From a virus, in IMG/VR virus record IMGVR_UViG_3300037010_001227, positions 124,001 to 188,000 of that record: a stretch of 64,000 bases of DNA. The stretch is one strand, 5' to 3'. A program made the translations under genes and the position numbers. Shown here in pieces: positions 7,346 through 14,565 of this stretch; the stretch's first letter is position 1; each line of letters begins with the position of its first letter. The notes under the pieces are model-generated. The model ran no database searches, was not told the origin of the DNA, and was given only the letters and a program-made list of their open reading frames with translations.

Positions 7346-8167
7346 ATGCTAAAGAATAGTAAAGACCATCCATTTAATACTACAAGAGAACTAGTTAACT
7401 TTCTTGGTTGGTTTCAGACAGGGTTCTTTCAAGATCAGATGAGGTATGGTAATAAAAGAGGCGATCCAGAACTAGTAGAAGGATTTTTAGTGTTGGGTTT
7501 AGATGCCTTTAATGTTCTAGTTTGCTACGATTTAGTAGAGATTGGAACATATAATAGAGTTGCTCCTAGACGTAAAGATGTATTTAGAACGTTAGTTGGT
7601 GTAAAAGAAGTTGTAGTTGTTGTGGTAGTTCACAATCATCCTGATGGCGATCCTACTCCATCTAATGAGGATATGGAACTAACACGTAACTACAGAGAAA
7701 TAGCTGGTATCCTTGGATATATCTTTAAAGACCATATCATTATTGGTCGAACTTCAAGTGTATCTATTACAGAGAATAACAAATACATGATGGGTGGTGA
7801 AGTTATTTCCTTGTCACCAAACAAACCCAAATCAGTAGTAACAACAGAAGTATTAGAAAATTCAGAAACACCAAATATTATCACATTCGATAGGCGGCAA
7901 AAACCTAGAGATATGATAACAACCAAAGAACAGGGAATTAGCAAACCACAATTTCCTCCTGATTGGATAGATGGAAAACCACCAGGATGGGAACCTGATA
8001 TGGAAATTCCCGTTATATATAACGGAACTATTTGCTGTTCTGCTACAAAGATAGGTTTCTGGGGACATATGCTAACAATGCAAGTCCCTGCTCCAGATTG
8101 GAAACCTTGGGATAACTCAATGGTGAAGAAACTAAAACGTAACGGAGGTAAACCATATGAGCTGTAG
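7346..8167 (+). CDS. RadC-like JAB/JAMM domain protein
   Basis: Residues 40-140 match the RadC (DUF2466) fold. The JAMM metal site reads HNHPDGDPTPSNED, with H96, H98 and D109 in the expected HxHPxG...PSxxD spacing. RadC-type JAMM proteins are predicted metal-dependent hydrolases; their role is unsettled, but they are common in phages and mobile elements. The C-terminal 130 residues are an extra polar region rich in Pro and Trp. It starts after TGGAGG and overlaps the next gene by 11 bases. Confidence 0.8.
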   Translation: MLKNSKDHPFNTTRELVNFLGWFQTGFFQDQMRYGNKRGDPELVEGFLVLGLDAFNVLVCYDLVEIGTYNRVAPRRKDVFRTLVGVKEVVVVVVVHNHPDGDPTPSNEDMELTRNYREIAGILGYIFKDHIIIGRTSSVSITENNKYMMGGEVISLSPNKPKSVVTTEVLENSETPNIITFDRRQKPRDMITTKEQGISKPQFPPDWIDGKPPGWEPDMEIPVIYNGTICCSATKIGFWGHMLTMQVPAPDWKPWDNSMVKKLKRNGGKPYEL

Positions 8168-8627
8168 AAGCTCAAGTTATCCAAACAATATCTTCGATCC
8201 AATGAGAATACAGTATCATATTGTAGCTCTTGCTGGTATTGCCAGAGTTCAGATTCTGGGTTACAAGGAGTACAACAATGTTCTTTGTAATATGATTGTT
8301 TCCAGTTTGGAAACCGCAGAACGAACTCTTCAAACAGACCCAATGCGCCATCAAGATGTTCTTGATGCATTGGATGCACTTCAACTCTTAATTGAACCTA
8401 TGGTTCAATTAAGACGTAGTTTCGTATTAGCCAAAGATGCTGATAATCTCTTAAAAGTTATGGGCATCTGCCAGTTATTAAATTCTTTAATTGTTCTGAC
8501 TGAAGTTTTACATACTCTTTCTCATCACAATGACCATAAAGATGTGAATAATTCCAGTATGGAGTTATTTAGAGTTCAAATGGACCTCATCTTTAAGGAG
8601 TTAGGTATTGGTATTGACGCCGAATAA
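8157..8627 (+). CDS. All-helical hypothetical protein, 156 aa
   Basis: ACGGAGG inside the RadC-like gene precedes this ATG, so the two are coupled. Almost the whole chain is amphipathic helix with heptad-like Leu spacing and no Cys motif or membrane segment. It may partner the RadC-like protein, which is only an inference from overlap. Confidence 0.65.
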   Translation: MSCRSSSYPNNIFDPMRIQYHIVALAGIARVQILGYKEYNNVLCNMIVSSLETAERTLQTDPMRHQDVLDALDALQLLIEPMVQLRRSFVLAKDADNLLKVMGICQLLNSLIVLTEVLHTLSHHNDHKDVNNSSMELFRVQMDLIFKELGIGIDAE

Positions 8628-8683
8628 GTTCAGTTAATATAACCCGAGTGATAATACTATCACTCTTCCTAAGAGGTTACATC

Positions 8684-8926
8684 ATGAGCGAGGATAATGG
8701 CAATGCTGCCAAGTTCCTAAAAGCAGAGTATCGTCGAGATGATATTTGGACGTTGATTCCAGGTAATCGTCTTCCTGACAACAAGAACAATAGAAAGAAA
8801 CTAAAGGATCTTTTGGATGAATTTACCAAAGATTCTAAGTTTCAAGTCCGAATCGTTCTTTATGAGGTTACAGAAAAACCTCTTGAAATCTTGTTCGGAG
8901 AAGGCGCTGGAACTATCTTTCAATAA
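8684..8926 (+). CDS. Hypothetical protein, 80 aa
   Basis: AAGAGG lies 8 bases before ATG 8684; the frame could extend to 8648 but without a ribosome site. The protein is charged and soluble. No family recognised. Confidence 0.6.
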   Translation: MSEDNGNAAKFLKAEYRRDDIWTLIPGNRLPDNKNNRKKLKDLLDEFTKDSKFQVRIVLYEVTEKPLEILFGEGAGTIFQ

Positions 8927-8975
8927 CCCCAAGACATTAAAAATAGTGTCGATTTCCAAAGAAAGGAAATAAAAA

Positions 8976-9206
8976 ATGAATGAAACGAAAATCCTTGCAG
9001 AGGCCAAGACTGAACCACAGATTTTCTGGATGCTTCTGGTGGAAGGAACTGGAAGTTGTTCCGCAAAACATTTTACCCAGGAAGCAGCGGAAAAAGAGTG
9101 CGAGCGTCTTGCCAGAGTATCTGGTAAGAAGGTTCACATTCTAAAGACTGTGGGAAGTATGGAACTGGAACGGATTCTTCCTCCTGTACTATTCACGAAA
9201 TACTAG
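8976..9206 (+). CDS. Hypothetical protein, 76 aa
   Basis: AAAGGAAA lies before the ATG. The pattern is a strand, a helix rich in Glu/Lys (TQEAAEKECERLAR), then a strand. This resembles short phage proteins with a beta-alpha-beta core, but no function is known. Confidence 0.6.
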   Translation: MNETKILAEAKTEPQIFWMLLVEGTGSCSAKHFTQEAAEKECERLARVSGKKVHILKTVGSMELERILPPVLFTKY

Positions 9207-9208
9207 TA

Positions 9209-9259
9209 AATCTTCTGAAGGTAGTAGCTGCTAATCCCAGCTACTACATTGAGTAGATT
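9209..9259 (+). repeat. Structured intergenic repeat, copy 2
   Basis: The flanks AATCTTCTGAAG and ATTGAGTAGATT match copies at 2339 and 10057. The central stem is a different sequence, GTAGTAGCTG with CAGCTACTAC, so base pairing rather than sequence is kept in the middle. Confidence 0.75.
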
Positions 9260-9282
9260 GAGATTGTAATGAAAATAAATTG

Positions 9283-9313
9283 GAAGTTTCATAATTAAGC
9301 CTTATGAAACTTC
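9283..9313 (+). other. Intergenic hairpin with a 12-bp stem
   Basis: GAAGTTTCATAA pairs perfectly with TTATGAAACTTC across a 7-base loop. It lies in the 168-base gap 9207-9374, right after repeat copy 2, and has no T tract. Confidence 0.55.
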
Positions 9314-9374
9314 TAATGATTTATAGAATACACGGAATAGTTAATAAGGGATATCGACTCCCTGGGAGGTAGTT

Positions 9375-10058
9375 ATTAAGATAATTTCGAAGTTTCATGA
9401 CTACTACGATAGCCTGGTAAATTTTGGTGGAAGTGATAACACTAAAGTATACAATAGAACTACGTATACTTTGGAATCCTATCAATTTCCTCCGAATCAT
9501 AATAAAAGACTACCTGACTTGTATTTAATGTTTGATGGTCATAGATTTGTTTCTTCTTACTATTACAGCAAGAATAATAACGTTAAAATTGAAAGTTTTG
9601 TTGTTATCTTTACTGGTATCTCTTATACTGGAATCAGAGTAGAATTCATTAAGCCTGAACAAAGTGAAATAACTTACCATTACACTTTCGAAAGTCTTTT
9701 TAAGTATCTCAACAATATTGATCCTACTATTATTGAGAAACAAAAGAAACCTTTCATAGAGTTTTATGAGGGCAACAAATCTGAGTGTGCAAGAGATTGG
9801 GCAATCAACAACAAGATTATCATCGCTACTGATTGCACTGGACTTGGTAGTAGAAATACTTGGATTGCTAATCCTCAACTAGATAAGATTAGCTTTCAGA
9901 AAGTTCTTGATCCTTTCACAGCATTTCAAGAGTTGGAAATGTGGATTGGTGGAGTTCTGACTGATAACAAAGAGATCAGTCAAGTTTCCAATGATATTAG
10001 AATTCAGCAAGCTGGATTTGATCTTAAAACATCTTTCAGAAAACCAAAACAGTTTTAA
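9375..10058 (+). CDS. Hypothetical protein, 227 aa, with apparent ATT start
   Basis: GGGAGG at 9364-9369 sits 5 bases before ATT 9375, opening a frame that reads I-K-I-I-S-K-F-H-D-Y-Y-D and stays open to 10058. The nearest standard start in frame is TTG 9471, which has no ribosome site and would discard 32 clearly coding residues. M-K-I-I-S-K-F-H is the expected N-terminus, so ATT replaces ATG. Function unknown; the C-terminal part contains a helical segment rich in Phe and Glu. Confidence 0.65.
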   Translation: MKIISKFHDYYDSLVNFGGSDNTKVYNRTTYTLESYQFPPNHNKRLPDLYLMFDGHRFVSSYYYSKNNNVKIESFVVIFTGISYTGIRVEFIKPEQSEITYHYTFESLFKYLNNIDPTIIEKQKKPFIEFYEGNKSECARDWAINNKIIIATDCTGLGSRNTWIANPQLDKISFQKVLDPFTAFQELEMWIGGVLTDNKEISQVSNDIRIQQAGFDLKTSFRKPKQF

Positions 10059-10106
10059 TCTATTGAAAGATGGACTAATTAATTTTTAGTCCATCATTGA
10101 GTAGAT
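10057..10106 (+). repeat. Structured intergenic repeat, copy 3
   Basis: The flanks AATCTATTGAAA and ATTGAGTAGAT enclose GATGGACTA with TAGTCCATC. It begins within the stop codon of the preceding gene and ends 2 bases before the tRNA-like gene. Confidence 0.75.
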
Positions 10107-10108
10107 AT

Positions 10109-10191
10109 GTGCCGTTAGCCGATTTCGCCTTCTAAGCGATTATTCGTAGTTGGAGCTGCAAACGGGGGTTCGAGTCCCTCACGGCACACCA
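10109..10191 (+). tRNA. tRNA-like gene without a D arm, possibly Arg (UCU)
   Basis: The acceptor GTGCCGT/ACGGCAC, a 5-bp T stem with loop TTCGAGT, and an encoded ACCA are canonical. Between them only one hairpin is evident: TCGC/GCGA with loop CTTCTAA, giving anticodon UCU for AGA codons. It starts just 8 bases after the acceptor, with no D arm. About 23 bases separate it from the T stem. It is either a degenerate tRNA or an unusual tRNA mimic. Confidence 0.6.
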
Positions 10192-10291
10192 GTTCTTCTA
10201 AATGTCATGGAGTATTATTTTTGAACTATACGCAAGGATGCTGTATTTAGTTTTTTATAGGCGAAAACCAATTAAGTCTTTAAGGAGTCAT

Positions 10292-10699
10292 ATGAAGAAA
10301 TTTCTGATGCTGATGTTGTTAATGTGTAGTGGTTATTCGTTAACAGCACCAACAACAGTGAACCAGCAAGAACCTGCTGGAGTAGTCACTGAAACTCTCC
10401 AAGAAGTTAGAACTGGAACTATCTCTTGGTATGGTCGTTCTTCCCATGGAAGAAAGATGGCTAATGGTGCTCTGTTTGATATGTATAAATTCACCTGTGC
10501 TCATCCTTACTTTCCATTTGGAACGATGCTATTAATTAAAGAAGCTACTACTGGTAACTCAGTAGTAGTGGAAGTCACTGATAGAGGGCCTTTCGTAAAA
10601 TCAAGAATTTTAGACCTCTCTTATAGTGCAGCCAAGGCCCTTGGTATAATAACAGCAGGAACAGCCAAAGTTACCGTATTTTTAATTACGAAACCATAA
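10292..10699 (+). CDS. Secreted RlpA-like double-psi beta-barrel protein
   Basis: The 135-residue product has a signal peptide (residues 1-20, MKK then a Leu/Met-rich core) and a C-terminal double-psi beta-barrel from about residue 42: GTISWYG, the conserved middle GTMLLI, and VTDRGPF with Asp 97. RlpA-family proteins are lytic transglycosylases or peptidoglycan-binding proteins in Gram-negative envelopes. In a phage it could help lysis or remodel the wall. TAAGGAG 6 bases before the ATG fixes the start, and a longer upstream frame is unlikely. Confidence 0.85.
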   Translation: MKKFLMLMLLMCSGYSLTAPTTVNQQEPAGVVTETLQEVRTGTISWYGRSSHGRKMANGALFDMYKFTCAHPYFPFGTMLLIKEATTGNSVVVEVTDRGPFVKSRILDLSYSAAKALGIITAGTAKVTVFLITKP

Positions 10700-10722
10700 C
10701 AATTACATATTCTGGAGGGGTT

Positions 10723-10920
10723 ATGAAATCCCACGCTAAAGCGCATGTAACTACCAGAAAACATTACAAATACAAAGTAGCGCAAGCATTTGGAATGCTT
10801 TTTCTACAACTAACAGATATGATGAATCCAGAGAGGTCAGTATCTCTCCGAATACTTCATAAACATGTGCGTAGGAAGGATTTAATATATACTCTGCACA
10901 GGCTGTTAACAATGCCGTGA
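10723..10920 (+). CDS. Basic hypothetical protein, 65 aa
   Basis: CTGGAGGGG precedes the ATG, 23 bases after the RlpA-like gene. The protein is rich in His, Arg and Lys, with one hydrophobic helix in the middle. A nucleic-acid or membrane-surface role is possible but not shown. Confidence 0.55.
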   Translation: MKSHAKAHVTTRKHYKYKVAQAFGMLFLQLTDMMNPERSVSLRILHKHVRRKDLIYTLHRLLTMP

Positions 10921-10932
10921 TCTTTTTATATA

Positions 10933-10959
10933 CAGTAGCTCTTCTAGTGCGAGCTACTG
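10933..10959 (+). other. Intercistronic hairpin, TGCAATAAG type
   Basis: A 9-bp perfect stem, CAGTAGCTC with GAGCTACTG, is followed by CAATAAG as at 5199. It ends about 50 bases before the helicase gene. Confidence 0.5.
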
Positions 10960-11011
10960 CAATAAGAAGATTTTGGAAATCTAATGGTAGTTTTCCATTG
11001 TGGAGGTTAAA

Positions 11012-12448
11012 ATGGTTATGGACGTTGAAACCGTTGAAACGTCTGATAGGTTCAAGATTTTGTCAAACGAAACTGAAGTGATTCAGTCTATCATCAAACA
11101 TTGCAGCATTATTCTGGTTAAACCAGTTCAATCTGGTAAGACCAGTGATGTGTTCAAGATTGTTGAAACAACTTATAAGAACTCTGCTACTATCTTTGTA
11201 TCAGATAAGAACTCTGCATTGGCAGGACAAACTAATGTTCGAGCTAAAATTCAAGGTTTCACCGTTTTGAATTTCAATGAAGCCACAAGAAAAGAACGTG
11301 GCGGAATCATTAATGATTTGCCTAAAAGTGTGGGAAAAAAGAAGATTTTTCACTTTTTGATGGAAGTTAATAACTTGGATTTGTTGTATGCTATCGTTCT
11401 TAGTGCAACTTATCCAATAACTCTTATTATTGATGAAGGTGACAAAAACAGGAACGTTGCAGACTTTGAAGAGTCTGATAATGAAGGTAATAATCTTCCT
11501 ATTATCACAAGAAAACTTCTTACCATCAAGAATAGGCTCAAAAAGCGTGAAGATGGAAGTAAAGTTATCTTTGTTACAGCAACTCCTCAAAGTCTTCTGG
11601 TATCTGAAAAAGATCCAGACAGATTGGTTGTTTACAAAGAGCCTTACAAAAATTATATTGGAGCAGGATTGGATCATGAACCTGATGTTGAAGTAATTCA
11701 TGCAATCAGAACTAATCCAGTTCCTGCAAGTGAGCGATGGTCTAACAGTTCCTGGGATGTTTCAAGTAATAGTTTCAGGCATGGTGTGGACATTGCAATT
11801 GACAAATTCAAAAATCTTGGAACAAAAGATCCTACCGTAAAACAAATTCTACTCATCTCTCTTGAAAGCAGAAATGCTTCTCAATCAAAGATGGGTGAAT
11901 TTGTTAAAGAATGCCTGCAAGATAACGAAGATATTGACATCATCATCTTTAATGGGGAGACTAAAAAGAAACAGAATTTTCTACTTTCAGACCTCATCGG
12001 TTTTTCCAAGAAACGAAAGATTGTAATTATCGCTGGTTTTATGGCAGCGCGGGGAGTGTCTTTCACGGATTTTAGTGACCCAGAAAACAAATACGAACTT
12101 GTTATACAGGTTCACAATACGAAAGAACAAGATCCATTGAACTCTTCGTTGCAGGCAATGCGTATTTTTGGACCTGCAAGAAGAACTGTTACAAGACCAT
12201 TTATGATTTGTAACAGTATTTGCGCACAAGATTTACGATACAATTTTGTAGAATGTTATCGAGTTATCCATGACTTAGCATTGGGACTTCCCAGTATTGA
12301 TCGTGGAGCCTATGACATTTCAAGGCCTTTAACACAAAAATACAACTTCAGGTATATGTTGCAATCCAGTTATGGGAGAACTCTCTTGTTTGAATCTCCC
12401 AAAGAAGAGGATCACATGCCAGTAAACACTTGGGGTTCTGATCTATAA
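11012..12448 (+). CDS. SF2 helicase-like ATPase
   Basis: The 478-residue protein has a P-loop VQSGKT at residues 39-44, a Walker B IIDEGDK near 140, motif III-like TATPQS near 190, and a C-terminal half with GxxAARG (motif V-like) near 350. This is the order of superfamily 2 helicases, close to the Z1-type group with a QSGKT P-loop. It probably remodels nucleic acids using ATP. TGGAGG fixes the ATG at 11012. Confidence 0.75.
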   Translation: MVMDVETVETSDRFKILSNETEVIQSIIKHCSIILVKPVQSGKTSDVFKIVETTYKNSATIFVSDKNSALAGQTNVRAKIQGFTVLNFNEATRKERGGIINDLPKSVGKKKIFHFLMEVNNLDLLYAIVLSATYPITLIIDEGDKNRNVADFEESDNEGNNLPIITRKLLTIKNRLKKREDGSKVIFVTATPQSLLVSEKDPDRLVVYKEPYKNYIGAGLDHEPDVEVIHAIRTNPVPASERWSNSSWDVSSNSFRHGVDIAIDKFKNLGTKDPTVKQILLISLESRNASQSKMGEFVKECLQDNEDIDIIIFNGETKKKQNFLLSDLIGFSKKRKIVIIAGFMAARGVSFTDFSDPENKYELVIQVHNTKEQDPLNSSLQAMRIFGPARRTVTRPFMICNSICAQDLRYNFVECYRVIHDLALGLPSIDRGAYDISRPLTQKYNFRYMLQSSYGRTLLFESPKEEDHMPVNTWGSDL

Positions 12449-12472
12449 CAACTTTTTGCGAGGATGCTTTAA

Positions 12473-12685
12473 GTGAGTAATCTTCTGGGAAGTTTCAAGT
12501 TAAGCCAAATAATTGTGAACTTCGGTCTTAGAACCTCTGAGGCTGACGCGAAGTGTAGTATCAGAAATGGAGTAGTTGCAGTAAACGGAAAGACCGAAAT
12601 CAATCCTGAAAAAGAAATTTCATTAGTAACACTCAACGAACTGAAGTGCGGAAAGCACCTCATTGTTCTCAACCGTTCCAACTAA
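12473..12685 (+). CDS. S4-domain RNA-binding protein
   Basis: Residues 9-55 read as an S4 fold: KLSQIIVNFGLRTSEADA, then IRNGVVAVNGK. S4 domains bind structured RNA in RluD, TyrRS and ribosomal protein S4. As a 70-residue stand-alone version it may bind tRNA or rRNA. The start is GTG after GCGAGGA, 24 bases past the helicase-like gene. Confidence 0.7.
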   Translation: MSNLLGSFKLSQIIVNFGLRTSEADAKCSIRNGVVAVNGKTEINPEKEISLVTLNELKCGKHLIVLNRSN

Positions 12686-12696
12686 CTGGAGGCTAT

Positions 12697-12885
12697 ATGG
12701 AAATGGTAAAAGTCTTTGTTGAAACCATCGGAAACATTGGTGAGTTTCCACGAGGAGCAGACGTTCATGGGTCTATTTATCGTATTATTGCTGGGATGCA
12801 AGTTACACATCCTGGGGATCGTCTGAACTATGTTGTTATTGATAGCAGAGGAAACAGAGTTGGTGCTGGTAGTTTAGCTTTTTAA
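12697..12885 (+). CDS. Hypothetical protein, 62 aa
   Basis: CTGGAGG lies before ATG 12697. The beta-rich small domain has no Cys, and its function is unknown. It is the last gene before a strong terminator. Confidence 0.6.
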   Translation: MEMVKVFVETIGNIGEFPRGADVHGSIYRIIAGMQVTHPGDRLNYVVIDSRGNRVGAGSLAF

Positions 12886-12900
12886 ATACATATTTGTAAA

Positions 12901-12934
12901 GCCTAGTATCCATTTCGGATACTAGGCTTTTTTT
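12901..12934 (+). terminator. Rho-independent terminator
   Basis: An 11-bp perfect stem, GCCTAGTATCC with GGATACTAGGC, a 5-base loop and a run of seven T. It closes the helicase/S4 unit. Confidence 0.92.
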
Positions 12935-12957
12935 ATGTCTACTCTTCTGAGGTGAAA

Positions 12958-13164
12958 ATGAATTTGAAACCTAATTTTACTTATCCTAGAATTGGTGCAA
13001 AAATTAGAATCATTGGAGATGGTTTTAATGCTGACCGATATGGATATTACCTTGAAAAAACAGAAACTGGTCAATTGGTATTGGATATGGACCCAAACAA
13101 TATTTTTCCTCCAGATCGTAAGAAAGAAATTATTAATGTTTGGGACAACTTTGAAGTAATCTAA
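12958..13164 (+). CDS. Hypothetical protein, 68 aa
   Basis: CTGAGGTG 5 bases before ATG 12958. The N-terminal half looks like a small SH3-like barrel (PRIGAKIRIIGDGFN around residues 9-23), as in KOW-type domains. Unknown role. Confidence 0.6.
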   Translation: MNLKPNFTYPRIGAKIRIIGDGFNADRYGYYLEKTETGQLVLDMDPNNIFPPDRKKEIINVWDNFEVI

Positions 13165-13246
13165 TTGGAGATATAATGTATAATAATTCTTCGTAGTATT
13201 AATACTACTATTTTCTTTCTGATTGCTCAGTATAAGAAGGTTCTAA

Positions 13247-13480
13247 ATGGCATTTCTAATAAGTGGTTTGAGAGTAAAGTAACTAGTTCCCAAAAATACT
13301 AAAGATACTTGGAAAACAAAGCAGATAGATGTCATTAATCCAATTCCTGCAAACCTATAGGTACTCCTGAAATTCCCATAATCAAGTGACAAAATGTAAC
13401 TTCTGCTTGTTATGCCATTTAGTTATAAAAGATCCCATGTGAATGAAATAAGATATAACAGTAGAAGAATAACTCAATAA
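13247..13480 (+). pseudogene. Decayed small gene
   Basis: An ATG with AAGAAGG upstream opens a frame interrupted by several stops, with coding-like stretches between (KNTKDTWKTKQIDVINPIPA). Near 13357 the sense seems to move to another frame reading PIGTPEIPIIK, as if one A were lost. A palindrome lies at 13193-13208. Confidence 0.45.
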
Positions 13481-13530
13481 CACTGAATCGGAGTCTTTCA
13501 TTAGGCTTCGATTCAATTTTAGGAGCTAAC

Positions 13531-13863
13531 ATGGCATCTGTTCAAGAAGATATCATTGTTGCTGGTAAATATATCCAGCTAAAAGATTCAGCCAAATCGA
13601 GAGGAATTGATTTTGAGTTAAGTCTTAAACGAGTTAGACAGTTAATGACTCAGAAAGTTTGTTATTACACACGAATTCGCTTTGTCAAAGACGACCAAAA
13701 TTCTCCATATTATCCAACTGTGGATCGAATCGACGCTAGTAAGGGATACACAAATGACAATGTTGTTATGTGTGTAAAATATATCAATAATGCCAAGACT
13801 AATCTTACTGTAACTGATATGCGTAAGATTTTCAGAAAGCTGCAATCTGTTGGTAAATTGTAA
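13531..13863 (+). CDS. Small HNH-like nuclease candidate
   Basis: The 110-residue protein contains CYYTRIRF near residue 48, then TVDRIDASKGYTNDNVVMC, then NNAKTNLT. This order (C-Y-Y-T, D-R-I-D-x-S-K-G-Y-x-x-x-N-V-V, N-x-x-K) is a signature I associate with small phage HNH-type proteins. The residue before RIRF is Arg where Gly is more usual, so activity is unclear. TAGGAG precedes the ATG. Confidence 0.5.
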   Translation: MASVQEDIIVAGKYIQLKDSAKSRGIDFELSLKRVRQLMTQKVCYYTRIRFVKDDQNSPYYPTVDRIDASKGYTNDNVVMCVKYINNAKTNLTVTDMRKIFRKLQSVGKL

Positions 13864-13970
13864 TGCTGAACAAAACCCAACAAAGTCGATTAAATAAAAT
13901 AGTAGAAGATTGTATTAGAGACTATATTAGTGATGAAATAAACAGTATTATCACCACTCCCAATTATTAA
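13863..13970 (+). CDS. 35-residue protein, coupled
   Basis: Its start overlaps the previous stop (TAATG). The helical, acidic product has no known relative. It is plausible because of the overlap and the clean frame. Confidence 0.4.
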   Translation: MLNKTQQSRLNKIVEDCIRDYISDEINSIITTPNY

Positions 13971-14003
13971 ATAATAAATAATCAAATCACATGGAGAAAT
14001 ACT

Positions 14004-14201
14004 ATGAAATGTGTTAAATCCACTATTGACAACGTAATTCGTCGAGTTCGTGACGATATTGCTACCGAATTGGTAGAGAACAAGAAGTTTACTTTCTGTA
14101 GCAAGGAAGAGTGGAAGAAGCAGACTCGACCTGAAAACTGGAAGAATACGGAAGTAATCAATCCAGAGAAGCCTAAGTTCAGTAAGAGGCATCGTTACTA
14201 A
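14004..14201 (+). CDS. Hypothetical protein, 65 aa
   Basis: ATGGAGA 9 bases before the ATG. The basic protein has an N-terminal helix and a Pro/Lys-rich tail, and codons are less AT-rich than its neighbours, suggesting high expression. A terminator follows. Unknown function. Confidence 0.6.
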   Translation: MKCVKSTIDNVIRRVRDDIATELVENKKFTFCSKEEWKKQTRPENWKNTEVINPEKPKFSKRHRY

Positions 14202-14216
14202 TTCGATTAACAATTA

Positions 14217-14258
14217 GGCCACCAACTCAGTTTAACTTGGGTTGGTGGCCACTTTTTT
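14217..14258 (+). terminator. Rho-independent terminator
   Basis: The long stem GGCCACCAACTCAG with CTTGGGTTGGTGGCC is followed by a T6 tract. It separates the upstream small genes from the NAD salvage unit. Confidence 0.88.
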
Positions 14259-14271
14259 GTTAGGAAAAGTT

Positions 14272-14565
14272 ATGTGTGAAAACGTTCTAAGGTTTAATAA
14301 AACCAAAGAAGAACTACTTAAAGAGGGTGAAACTCTTTATGTAGTTATCACCACAAAGAATGGTCTTTGGTATGCAGTTTCCAGTCTTTGTAATGTCAAT
14401 GAACAGACTGATGATGTTCGAGAAGCTATTCTTGAACATAAAGAAGGAATCCCACTGTTTCCAACTAAGGAATTGTGTTTGGCTCAGGTGAGAGCTGAAG
14501 CTGTTCCTTTTGAAAATATTGGAATCAAAGTCAAAGTCTTCACTGTCATGAATCAGGAGCTATAA
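14272..14565 (+). CDS. Hypothetical protein, 97 aa, upstream of pnuC
   Basis: TAGGAAAAG before ATG 14272. The soluble alpha/beta protein overlaps pnuC by TAATG, so it is translated with it. A link to NAD salvage is inferred from position only; no catalytic motif is visible. Confidence 0.6.
   Translation: MCENVLRFNKTKEELLKEGETLYVVITTKNGLWYAVSSLCNVNEQTDDVREAILEHKEGIPLFPTKELCLAQVRAEAVPFENIGIKVKVFTVMNQEL

Noticed and set aside
7690-8379. Long minus-strand ORF of 229 codons
   Set aside because: It lies opposite the RadC-like gene, whose family match and metal motif are clear, and its own protein has no motif. Shadow of the + strand codons.
11201-11701. Minus-strand ORF of 166 codons
   Set aside because: Opposite the helicase-like gene; no ribosome site and no family features.
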